Shown here: positions 1 to 10,062 of the stretch, one piece after another
Layout: each line of letters opens with the position of its first letter
How positions within the stretch are numbered: the stretch's first letter is position 1
Assembly (NCBI GenBank): GCA_032358255.1
Contig: JAULBX010017970.1
Coordinates: 23,015 to 87,014 of the forward strand
DNA: 64,000 bases
Reading direction: 5' to 3'
Source: Heterotrichella gracilis
Lineage: Eukaryota; Sar; Xanthophyceae; Tribonematales; Xanthonemataceae
Program-made: the position numbers and the translations under genes
Notes under the pieces: generated by a model
The model's database searches: none
What the model was told of the DNA's origin: nothing
Seen by the model: the letters and a program-made list of their open reading frames with translations, nothing else

Positions 1-864
1 AAAAACAATGAACAATTTATTTGCCCTCCCCGTCCCCGGGGTCACACTCACCCCTCAATGCCACTTCAGGGCAAAGGGCTCGACCTGCCTCTCGAGCAGT
101 GGCAACCCATTCAGAATGGGCCATTCTGCAGGCACTTCACGTATACTTCTTGTTTTCAAGAGGGTCACTGGAATCAATAGGTGTATGTACAAGCCGACAA
201 CTGTCCCGGCATTTCCGCACATGCGGTGATTTCAATACCTCTCGGCACGTTCAACCCGCACGCTGCCCGGCAACCCAGCTTCAAACCCCTGCTCCACGCT
301 AGTATTCCTCCTGGTACAACCATTTTCTGAGCTTTCAGGAATTTTGGACTTCACGCTCGCGGTCGGTGGAATAAACACATAGTTTGTGCTGCGTCACCCA
401 CTACTGGCCAGCTCCTGTGTCGCCAACTGAAGGGTGCGAGGGTGGAAGGAATATCGTACTGGGTCAAGCCAAGCACTGACAAGAGGTAAGACCTAGGTCC
501 AATGCGACACCCAAAGCTATACAGTCGAATGGCTCTCGGAATATTGATATGCAGAGTGGCATGCATGCTGTCCTAGTCTGTGCATATAGCAGTGGATGGT
601 CATTTGACTATCCCCCGATGACAGTCCAAGATCTCGTGGTATGTATAGTAGGGGGGCAGGTGGTGCCTCCAACCAGCTGCCCTGTGCACTGGGCTCACAA
701 TGGCGTGCTGCTGAACGCTACTCACCCATGCATTAACCAGTGTGTGAATACGCTCCCACACTGCCCACGTGCCTGTCTTACAGGTCATCCAGATCCCATA
801 CACAAGCACGCCGCTTCATTGCCAGCTATCCCCACGCCACCCTACCTCCTACACCACTTCCCAC
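1..864. other. No gene recognised at the left edge
   Basis: Short open frames occur on both strands, but none shows a domain, paired splice sites or convincing codon bias. The stretch probably holds the upstream region of the methyltransferase gene that starts at 865 and perhaps the tail of a gene outside the window. I see nothing else. Confidence 0.5.
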
Positions 865-3567
865 ATGGAGCAAAACCCTAATAAGGGTTCTGACCAGGCC
901 CAGGCAGCCACAGGCGGTGCCAGCGGCGGCCATGGCCCATCCCATTTTGACAAGGCTGCCAATGTGTGGGATCAGAACCCACTGGTGCATGTGAGTGGCT
1001 GTGGCTAGGGCTATGAGAGTTTGGTTCTGCTTGCTGCCTTGGGATCGCAACAACATAGGCTTGCTTTTTGGGTGGTGTATAGAGGCATTGGGTGAGCGAC
1101 AATGCCCTCGCTGGCACTGCCATGCGTCAGGTAATCCGACCACTGGCAATGAACACCATACCCTTTTTTCAAAATGAAACTATGCATGCTTCCAGGAGCT
1201 AGCCGCGGCTGCAGGGGGCGCAATCAGCGCCGGCGCCACCCTGCGCCCCTCCTCAAATGTGATGGAGATGGGGTGCGGCACCGGGCTGCTGGGCCACCAG
1301 TTTGCGCCCCAGGCGGGGTTTGTGCTGGGGATTGACACCTCCGCGGGGATGGTGGACGCCTTCAACAAAAAGGCGCTCCATGCGGGGCTGGACAACGCCC
1401 ACGCAATCTGCCTGGAGCTCACATCTGCGGCAGATTTGGAGGGGGCGGCGAATACGGCTCGCGTCGCGGGGGGTAAAGTTTTCCCTACCCGCTTTTCCCT
1501 CGTATGCTCCCACATGACCTTCCACCACCTGGGTGACATCCCCTCTGTGGTGAAACTCCTCTCTTCCCTGCTGGAGCCCGGGGGCGAGCTGGTGGTGACA
1601 GATTATCTGAAATCCCCGTGGAGCCACAACTTCCATCCCAAGGAGATGGAGGACAGCGTTGTGCACCACAGCGGCTTCTCGGTGGAGGAGCTGCAGCAGG
1701 CATTCGAGGAGGCTGGCCTCCAGGTAAAGAACTCAAAGCCTTAAACCCTAAACATGGTTGTCAAGCAGTCATTAAATAGCTCCCTTGTGACAATTGATAC
1801 CAGCCAAATTAGCCCATTTTTTGCAAATCCCGGTGTTTCTGTTTCCTGGCAAGTACCCAAATTATTCGCAATGCATGGATGCTTTGTGAAGCTGCATTTG
1901 ACATTCCTCTTGTGCCCCCCCCTGCGCAGTTTCGCCTCCCCGACACACAGGAACCTCTAAACCCCAAACCCCAAACCCCAAACCTCTCAACCCCCTGACG
2001 GCCCCCCTCCCCTTCCAACACACAGGACGTGCACGGCAAGCCCATCCACAGCTTCAACAAGGGGGAAAACACTGACCAGCCCTACACCCTGATCATGGTC
2101 ACGGGGAGGAAACCCAGGGGCACCACCACCGCCAGCCGCCACCTGCACCACCCCACCCCCGCCCGCCAGCCCTTCAATCACGAGGCACCCACATGGGACT
2201 CTCGGCCACTCATGCGCGAGCTGGCTGGCGCAGCTGCTGCTGCCATTGGCTCCCGCTGTGCCCTCCCGCCAGGCGGGGATGTGATGGAGTTTGGGTGCGG
2301 GACGGGGCTGCTGAGCGAGCGCCTGCTTGGGGATGCCAGGTGAGTAAACTTGGATCTTATTGAAAGCCAAAATGGGATTCTCGGCCACCCATGTGGGAGC
2401 TGGCTGGCGCAGCGGCAGCTGCTGACATGGCCATTGGCCAATGGCTGCTGGCATGTCCATTGGCTCCCGCTGTGCCCTCTCGTCAGGCGGGGCTATGCAC
2501 CCCTTGCCACCACCCACCCCCCCTCATCCCTTAAACCCAGCGTCAACCCGTTTTGCAGGTTTGTGGTGGGCATTGACACCTCTGGGCCCATGGTAGAGGC
2601 CTTCAACACCAAGGCGCAAGCCCACGGCTGGACCAACATGCAAGGGGTGTGCATGGATCTGGAGTCACCCCAAGACTACGCAGCCCTGGCCACCACCCAG
2701 CCCTCCCTCCCCACCTCTTTTGACCTCATTGCCTGCCACATGACCTTCCACCACCTGCGGGATGTGGGTGCTGTGGTGGCTACCCTGGCGCAGCTTTTAA
2801 AGCCAGGGGGCTTGCTGGTGGGGACGGATTTGGAGAAGACGGAGGTCTCCCATAGGTGGGTGGTTTTGGACCCTTTTACTGCATTTAGGGTTTGTGTTCA
2901 GGGTATCTCACAAATGGAAATGTGTGCTTAGGGATTATTATTTTCCACGCATTGTGCCGCATTTCCTGCTTCCTGCAGGCGGGGCAGCACGTGTTTGCAG
3001 ACAGTACTTTGCTCTTTGTTGCTGTCGGCAGCGCTTTGTTGCTGTCGACAGCTATACTTATGTGCACTAATGCCAACAGCTAGGTATGAGCCCACACCTA
3101 GGTAGCTGTTGGCAAGTATGACGATTATACTGTTAGAGCAATGTTTTGGTGTGCCACATGCACACACACTCGCCTCGCATGCCTGGTATAGCCCTTAAGG
3201 GAACCCACCCAAGCTCATGACAATAGACCCACCTTGTGAAATTCTCATTACAATAAATCCACTTCGTTGCTTATGATCACCAACACCCCCCCTTGGTCCC
3301 AAACCACGTAGGTTCCACAAGCCCGACAAGCTGGACTGCGTGTTCCACAAGGGAGGCTTTGAGGCAGGCCAGCTGAAGCAAATCTTTGAGGACAATGGCT
3401 TGGAGGTGACTGTGGCAGAGAGGGTGCATGAGTTCCAGAAGCCAGCGATGGATGGTGGGGGTCAAGGGGAGGGGGATGTGGGTTGTGCGCAGCCTACTGG
3501 GGAGGGAATGCAGGGGGAGATGATGACACACGGCCTTCTGATGGTTGCGGGGGTGAAAAAATCGTAG
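865..3567 (+). CDS. Two-domain (tandem) class I SAM-dependent methyltransferase
   Basis: Five exons close in frame: 865-990, 1196-1723, 2026-2339, 2559-2855 and 3312-3567, giving 506 aa. Each half carries a Rossmann-type methyltransferase. Motif I is GCGTG at about residues 68-72 and again at 308-312. Each is followed by a GIDTS acidic loop, a CSHMTFHH/ACHMTFHH motif IV and an LxPGG motif (EPGGELVVTD, KPGGLLVGTD). The N-terminal leaders of both halves match too (FDKAANVWDQNPLV against FNHEAPTWDSRPLM), so the protein arose by internal duplication. The junction lies inside exon 3, with no stop between the halves. The family (methyltransferase type 11/12, UbiE-like) acts on small molecules; the substrate cannot be read from sequence. 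The ATG at 865 (context acATGG) is the first good start in frame. The end of the last exon is duplicated further right. Domain calls are firm; the function is general only. Confidence 0.82.
2371..2495 (+). repeat. Exon echo in methyltransferase intron 3
   Basis: This intronic segment is a degenerate direct copy of coding exon 3 (about 2189-2280). It keeps the stretches ctcggccac, gagctggctggcgcag and attggctcccgctgtgccct in the same order, with an extra internal duplication. It lies downstream of its source on the same strand. Confidence 0.8.
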
Positions 3568-3647
3568 TGTGTATAATCTGTAGATATCCATGGCCATTTG
3601 TGAGGTGGAGGAAAGTGGCCACCTTGCTTCTGTTCTCAACGAGTTTT

Positions 3648-3840
3648 CTGGAGGTGACTGTGCCGGAGAGGGTACACAGTGTCCAAAACTTCTGGAACTG
3701 TGACAGGCGATGGGTGCCCCATGGTGGGACCCTAGCTAGGGTGAGTGGGCAACGATTGGGCAGCATTGTTGAGAGGGATTACACGGGAGGTGGACCACCG
3801 GGTGACACATAACGTTCTGATGGTGGCGGTGGTGAAATTG
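3648..3840 (+). repeat. Degenerate internal repeat of the methyltransferase last exon
   Basis: The block opens with gaggtgactgtgccggagag, close to gaggtgactgtggcagagag at 3405. It ends with a ttctgatggtggcggtggtga-like segment matching the exon end near 3537. Reading frame and stop are lost. The same block recurs at about 6800-7000 in unit B, so this repeat predates the 3.1-kb duplication. Confidence 0.65.
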
Positions 3841-4520
3841 TGGGAGTTGCCTTTGTACGGCCCACTGCGAGCAAAGGTTCCACATGAAGCTGCTGCTTGC
3901 AAGACCAGCTTGAGTAGGGTACAAGGTCTGGCGCATGTTTTAGAGCACACTTCTGGACCGGTGGAATTGCAACCCACCCAGTAGGATCACAGAATGCCAT
4001 GCCAGCTGATTATACCCATGACAGAAGCTTCTAGCTTGAATGTAGCGCATGTTCATTTTTTCACATAGCGTTACATTTATTTTTGGCATTTGCATAGTCT
4101 ATAAATATACCTGCATCCCGCTGTTTAGGCCCATGGCCTGACAATGTGCATGTCAGACTGAGTTGCGTAAAATTATCAGGCACTTTACTGCTGTAATTCG
4201 AATATTCATATGTAAGTCGACATCCATATGGGCCTGCCAAACTGGCATTGAATGCCAATGCCTCTAGATTAGGACCTGACTATTAATACCTGCTTTCCAG
4301 CAATGCTTGTCACCAGCTTGTAACAAAAACTAATTTACTGTCACAACGATCACAGCATGCCTGTCATTGCAGTACGCAACACGTCCACAAGGCGAACGTT
4401 AAAAAGGTCCAGAACTCTTTCCTATAATCATTTTGTAAAAAAGAAAAGGCAGCATGGCAACTACGCATCACCGTATATAGCTAAAATGTCTGGTACAGCT
4501 GCTATGTTAACATTAAAGTA

Positions 4521-5746
4521 TCAGGGATCCTTGGGCAGGCGCTGTAAAGCCTGCCCCACAACTCCATAATTCACACCCAGATCCCAATCCAATCTGTATT
4601 CCCCATGTTCCCCCTTGATTCTGACTCCCTCACCGCATGTCGCTTTGCGAAACCCGCCAATTGGGACAATGCGCAGGTCGGGGTTGACCGGATGCGCCAG
4701 CTGCACGCCATGTCCACTCGCTAGCTCCAGCAGTGTGAGGTTGGGCATGACGGGAAGCACCATCACCTCTGCCAGGCCATGGGCCATGATCTGTTGGAGG
4801 TTGGTGAGGCTGGCCAAGGGCTGGCTCACGTGCTGTACGCCTATCCGTCCGCGCAGGCTGAGTGATGTGAGGTGGACAAGGCCCAGGAGAAGCCCCGCAG
4901 CGTGCACCTGAGATGCGCAGATTGAAGTGATGTCAAGGCTGCGTAACGACGTGGGGAAGCTACCGGGCTGGATGTGGATGGCTCCCCGCACTGTCAGGCT
5001 CTTCAGCTGGGTGAGCTGCCGCAAGGAGGTGTTTGCTGCGCTTCTGTGCGGAACAGATTCATCTTGCACAGTCAAGCTGGTGAGGGCAGGCTGATGGGCC
5101 AGCACTGGGACGTAGTCCACCCCGTTCGCTGCACTGTTGCCACCCTCAGCTTTGGGAGGCAAGGGAGCTCTGGCCACCAGTACTGGCCATCGTCCAAAGT
5201 TTTTTTTGAATCAAGCGCGAGGTGCTCCAGGTTGACCAGTGCTGCCATGGCAGGCATGAAGGGCGCCGCCTGCTCCGGCGTGCAGTACATGCCCAACTGC
5301 AAGTACGTCAGGGAGGTGAGGCGGAAGGTGGCCTCAAGCATCTGCCCAGAGTTGTGCCCATTGTATGCACAGCACCTGGTGATTAAGCGGGGGCCCAGTA
5401 GGAACAGGCTGGTGAGACAAACTGGGTTGAGGTTGTTGAGCACGCGAAGCGCGTCATGTGACTTGATATTGTACATAGTAAGGCACCGGGTAGCTCCCAG
5501 CCTGGAGCACAGCCAATCCAGCTGCGGCTTGTTGATGCATGGCCACCGCATACGCTCCCACGCCGCACTCGGGCCGGCGAGGGCCAGGCGCCAGCGCTTG
5601 CACACCAGCTGCAGCTGCCCTAGGCGCCTGGTCACCAACCCGTCATCCGACACCAGCTTCCCAACGATGCGCTGCAGCAGGTCGTCGGGGAGGGAGTGTA
5701 TGGGGCACCCCGCACATTGCTGAGCTAAAGCAGGGTTGCTGGCCAT
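4521..5746 (-). pseudogene. F-box/leucine-rich protein, copy 1, frameshifted
   Basis: The two overlapping frames (5746 down to about 5125, then about 5130 down to 4521) together match the intact paralogue at 7671-8963 from end to end. The N-terminal part has an F-box-like segment (CPIHSLPDDLLQRIVG) and LQLVCKRWRLAL. The rest is leucine-rich, ending in VGQALQRLPKDP as in copy 2. Aligning the two copies shows one base missing from copy 1 in 5121-5145 (cccgttcgctgcac against cccgttcaaccacac), and this alone breaks the frame. F-box proteins usually recruit substrates to SCF ubiquitin ligases. It is either a recent pseudogene or an assembly error; the long intact frames on both sides of the break favour a very young lesion or an error. 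Confidence 0.72.
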
Positions 5747-6378
5747 TGGTGTTGACTGATGGTTGATCCACGCTCCAGCTGGTAGGTGGGAAGGGTACAA
5801 CTTGTGGTGAGGCTGTTTCACACAGTGAGTCACACACCAGGCTAGGCCAAACTTTCAAGCTAGCAGGAGATCCACACTGTGTCGTTCTGTGCCTGTGTTG
5901 GTTTGGAGCGACCTGTGCCATAGAGCATGCAGACACTGGTTTGTGAAACCGGTTTTCACGAGTGGGCTCCACTGCCAACAGTGGGAGGGAGGGAGGGGGA
6001 AATTCCAAGCAAGTCACAGTAGTGGGTCACGTCAACGCGGCCATACCTCCGCACCCATGAAAGTGTTAACGCACATATGCATGCATGCACATCCCATTGT
6101 TCACCAACCACCCACATCCCGATTGTTGGTTAAGAAACCCACCTATACATGCACTCTGCAGACGAGTTGTAGCGAACTTTCGCCCCCACTTGTCTACTCG
6201 CTGTTTGAGCAGCTCTCAAAGATTTCGGTCGTACACAAAGGATTCACATGCTTGCAAAGCACAACCACGAGATAATAACTCTTCAGGCTGGGCTAAGCGG
6301 ACGAATAACGCAGAGGCAAACAAAGCGCCCAACCAACTTTTCAAGCGCAGGAACCGTTTCCCCTGGCAGACTTTTGCT

Positions 6379-6470
6379 ACCGAGGGTTCCATGTGTAACC
6401 CTTAGGGTCTCAGGAAATAGGTGGCTTTAAAGCTATTAACAGTGGCTTTTCTGTTTCACAAACTTTTGCT
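6379..6470. mobile_element. 92-nt insertion with a 9-nt direct repeat in unit A
   Basis: Unit A has acttttgct at 6370-6378 and again at 6462-6470. The sequence between them is absent from the matching place in unit B (about 9567-9575). This fits a short insertion with a target-site duplication, or a slippage duplication. No coding capacity and no clear terminal inverted repeats are visible. Confidence 0.4.
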
Positions 6471-6530
6471 GCCAGGTTGCTGCGGGAGGGAAAGTGGCAT
6501 TTTCCCATGGCATTTTCCCATTGGCATTGA

Positions 6531-6714
6531 CTTGGAGGTGATTGTGGCAGAGAGGGTGCACGACTTCCAGAAGCCAGCGATGGATGGTGGGGGTCTAGGG
6601 GAGGGGGATGTAGGTGGTGCGCAGCCTACTGGGGAGGGAATGCCGCCCCGGGGGGAGGTGGACCACCAGGTGACACATGACCTCTTGATGGTGGCGGGGG
6701 TGAAAAGATCATAG
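6531..6714 (+). pseudogene. Orphan 3' exon fragment of the methyltransferase
   Basis: It translates as LEVIVAERVHDFQKPAMDGG and onward, close to the last 60 residues of the gene at 865-3567 (LEVTVAERVHEFQKPAMDGG), including the ending LLMVAGVK-S and the stop. There is no upstream methyltransferase exon here. It was carried along by the segmental duplication and should be non-coding unless read as a 3' exon of something else. Confidence 0.8.
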
Positions 6715-7670
6715 TTGTATAGTATAATCCGTAGATACCCATGGCCGTTTGCAAGGTGGAGGAAAGTGGCCACTTTGCTCCTCTTCTCAACCACTTTTCT
6801 GAAGGTGACTGGTGCTGGAGAGGGTACACAGCTCCAGAACCTGCCAGAACATCTGGAACTGTGACCGGCGATGGGTGCCCCACGGTGGGACCCTAGCTAG
6901 ATAGGGGTGAGTGGGCAACGATTGGGCAGGCTGTTGGGGAGGGATTGCACGGGAGGTGGTGGCATAACCTCCTGATGGTGGCGGTGGTGAAATTGTGGGG
7001 GGTTAACTTTGCACGGCCCATTGGGAGCAAACTTTCCACGTGAAGCTGCTCCAGAAACTGGGACTGGTGGAATTGCACCCTGGGTAGGATCACAGCATGC
7101 TGGTTGTACCCATTGCGTGGACATCTGACATAAGCTTTCAAGCTTGAATGTAGCGCATGTTCAAGTTTTTTACATAGCGCTACATTTGATTAAGCTCTTG
7201 CATAGTCTATCGATATTATACCTATAATACCTGCGTCCCGACCGTTTAGGCCCATGGTCTAACAATGGCCTATAGATAGCTTAGCTAAGCTCAGCTACAC
7301 GTGCATGTCAGTGGCGTCATATTATCAAGCACTTGACTGCTGTTATTCGAATAATCGTATGTATATCGATTATCATATCCATATGGGCCTGCCAATGCCA
7401 ATGCCTAGGCTAGGACCTGACTATTGATACCTGCTTTCCAGCAATGCTTGTCACCAGCTTGCAACAAAAGAACTATTTACTGTCACAGTGGCAGCATGCC
7501 TGCCATTGCAGTACGCATCACTTCCAGAAGGCAAATGTTAGAAATTTTCTTTTAAAGCCCAGAATTATTTCCTAGAATCTTTTTGTACAAACCAAAAGGC
7601 AGCATGGCAACTGCGCATCACCCTATATAGCTAAAATGTCGGGTACAACTACTATGTTAGCAGCAAAGCA

Positions 7671-8963
7671 TCACGGATCCTTGGGCAGGCGCTGCAATGC
7701 CTGCCCCACAACGCCGCCATTTGCCCCCAGATCCCGATCCAGTCTGTACTCCCCATGATCCCCCTTGATTCTTACTCCCTCACCGCCTGTCGCTTTGCGA
7801 AACCCGCCAATTGGGACAATGCGCAGGTTGGGGTTGACCGGGTGCGCCAGCTGCACGCCATGTCCACGCGCTAGCTCCAACAGTGTGAGGCTGGGCATGA
7901 CGGGAAGCACCAACACCTCTGCCAGCCCATGGGCCACGATGTGTTGGAGGTTGGTGAGGCTGGCAAGGAGCTGGCTCACGTGCTGTACGCCTATCTGTCC
8001 GCCCAGGCGGAGTGATGTGAGGTGGATGAGGCCTGGGAGAAGCGCCGCGGCGTGCACCGTCCACGCATTGGAGGCAATCGAGATGTCGAGGCTTTGCAGG
8101 GACGTGGGGAGGCCGCGAGGCTGGATGTTTATTCCCCTCACTGACAGGCTCTTGAGCTGGGTGAGCTGCCGCAGGGAGGTGCCTGCTACACTTGCGCGTG
8201 CAGTGAATGGATAAACCACAGTCAAGCTGGTGAGTGCAGGCTGGTGGGCCACCTTTGGGATGCAATCCACCCCGTTCAACCACACCGTTGCCATCCCAAG
8301 CTTGGGGAGGCAAGGGATCTCTGGCCACCAGTGCTGGCCATCAGGGGAAGGACTGCTGACATAAAGGTGGAGTTCTTCTAAGTTGACCAGTGCTGACATG
8401 GCAGGCATGAAGGGCGCCGCCTGCTCGGGCGTGCAGTACATGCCCAGGCGCAAGTACGTCAGGGAGGTGAGGCGGAAGGTGGCCTCAAGCATCTGCCCTG
8501 CCCTGTGCCCATAGTATGCACAGCCATTGGTGGTATTCCAGGGGCCCCATAGGCACAGGTAGGTGAGACACGCTGGGTTGAGGCTGTTGAGCACGCGCAG
8601 CGTGTCGTTGGTTGGCTCGATACTGTAGGCACTGAGGGACCTGGTGGCTCCCAGCCTGGAGCATAGCCAATCGAGGCGCGGCTGTTTAATACTTAACAGG
8701 ACCATGTTTTCCCAAGCCGCACTCGGACCCACGAGGGCCAGGCGCCAGCGCTTGCACACCAGCTGCAGCTTCGCTTTGCGCTTGGTCACCTTAAGGTCAT
8801 CCTCCATCCAAATGATTGTCCCAGTGATGTGCTGCAGCAGGTGGTCAGGGAGGGAGTGTATGGGACACCCCGCACACTGCTGAGATAGAGGTTGCAGGCC
8901 ACTAATGTTGCTGACCACTGGTGTCGGCTGTGGACTGGCGTCGACTGAGATCCAGGCCCCCAT
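7671..8963 (-). CDS. F-box/leucine-rich protein, intact copy 2
   Basis: A single uninterrupted 430-aa frame with no introns, unlike nearly every other gene here. An F-box-like segment (CPIHSLPDHLLQHITG, about residues 35-50) is followed by LQLVCKRWRLALVGPSAAWE, typical of the end of an F-box. About ten leucine-rich strands follow (LTSLTYLRLGMYC, LPTSLQSLDISI, LTLLELARGHGV), as in FBXL proteins. The family role is substrate recognition for SCF ubiquitin ligases. The ATG at 8963 (MGAWIS) was chosen because the frame has no earlier ATG. The leucine-rich frame is conserved between the two duplicated copies, which argues that the protein was under selection. Substrate unknown. Confidence 0.72.
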   Translation of the reverse strand: MGAWISVDASPQPTPVVSNISGLQPLSQQCAGCPIHSLPDHLLQHITGTIIWMEDDLKVTKRKAKLQLVCKRWRLALVGPSAAWENMVLLSIKQPRLDWLCSRLGATRSLSAYSIEPTNDTLRVLNSLNPACLTYLCLWGPWNTTNGCAYYGHRAGQMLEATFRLTSLTYLRLGMYCTPEQAAPFMPAMSALVNLEELHLYVSSPSPDGQHWWPEIPCLPKLGMATVWLNGVDCIPKVAHQPALTSLTVVYPFTARASVAGTSLRQLTQLKSLSVRGINIQPRGLPTSLQSLDISIASNAWTVHAAALLPGLIHLTSLRLGGQIGVQHVSQLLASLTNLQHIVAHGLAEVLVLPVMPSLTLLELARGHGVQLAHPVNPNLRIVPIGGFRKATGGEGVRIKGDHGEYRLDRDLGANGGVVGQALQRLPKDP

Positions 8964-9605
8964 CTGGTCACACAACAAGCATTAATGGTTGATTGTTTGG
9001 TCAAGCTGTTTCACGCAGCTATTCACACCAGCTTGGGCCAAAACCTCCAAACTGCAGGCTTCCAATCTCATGTTCTGTTTCTAACGCAACCTAAGTAGCT
9101 GGAGCAACCCTATGGACAGCTTGCACACCCATCGTTTTGTGAACCGGGTTCCTAAACTTGCATTCCACTGCCAACAAATGGTTCATTGCAGAAGTATGGT
9201 GGGAAAGAAATTCTAAGCAGTTAAAAAAAGTCACGCCAACGCGGCCACCCATGAAAGTGTTAAGCCACCTGTCCATGCATATGCATGCATGCATATCCCA
9301 CAGTTCACCACACATCCGACTGTTAACTACGATACTCACCTTTAGAAGCACTCTGCAGACTCTTTAAAGCAACCCTTCGCCCCCACTTGTCCTAATCGCT
9401 GTTTAAGCAGCTTTCGCCGCTTTGGGTCGTACACAAGGGCATCACATGGTTGCAAGCACATTCACGAGGTAAATAACTCTTCAGGCTGGGCTTAGCGGAA
9501 GAATAATGCAGAGGCAAACAAAGCGCCCAACCAACTTTTCAAGCGCAGGAACCGTTTCCCCTGGCAGACTTTCTCCTGCCAGGTTGCTGCGCGGGAGGGA
9601 AAGTG

Positions 9606-10062
9606 CCCCAAGGGGGTGTACCTGCGTAGAGCTAGCTGCTCAGCAGTATCAAACTTTGACACACCATTGCTTCGAACCTGGCGCCCCATGTCTCCTTCTC
9701 AAGAGAAGCGCTATTGGACAACTGAAAGAACTAATTTCTTCCTGCGGGCCTTGATACCAACGTTTGAAGCTATGCTTGTACCTGTTGTTTGCTGCTCGCC
9801 AGTTCGCTGGTGTACGCTGTGCGCTGCTTCGTCTCCGGCTACCCAAAAGCAACCCACCTGACTCTCAGCTGCCCCAGACACTTGTTGAAGGTGGCTGTGT
9901 ACTGCAGGGATGGACTTTTGGCTAGTTGCAGTGTCCAGTTTGCTGTTGTTATCGTAGCATAGCTCCACCCATGCCACTTGACACGTTCTTGAACAGCTAT
10001 CAAACGGACGCCATGCTGGGATGAACCCGTAGGCAAGGAATTGCACCGCAGCAAGGTTTACC
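9606..10062. other. Intergenic, with a tRNA-like promoter fragment on the minus strand
   Basis: No gene is seen. The minus strand around 9660-9680 holds ggttcgaagc, like a tRNA B box, but no complete cloverleaf can be folded. The rest is unremarkable upstream sequence of the gene starting at 10063. Confidence 0.4.

Larger units (their letters stand above)
3401..6495. repeat. Tandem segmental duplication, unit A
   Basis: Unit A matches 6531-9605 along almost its whole length. The shared order is the methyltransferase exon tail, a cgatgggtgccc block, an AT-rich block with gcgttacattt, the minus-strand F-box gene, and a tail containing aggcaaacaaagcgcccaac. It begins inside the last exon of the methyltransferase gene. 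Divergence is moderate, with small indels, so the event is not recent. Confidence 0.85.
6531..9605. repeat. Tandem segmental duplication, unit B
   Basis: This is the second copy of unit A (3401-6495), in direct orientation and separated from it by about 35 nt that include two copies of gcattttcccat. It carries the intact F-box paralogue and an orphan methyltransferase exon fragment at its left end. Confidence 0.85.

Noticed and set aside
4521-5833. Two separate minus-strand genes at 5072-5833 and 4521-5177
   Set aside because: Both align end to end with the single intact paralogue at 7671-8963; a one-base deletion explains the split.
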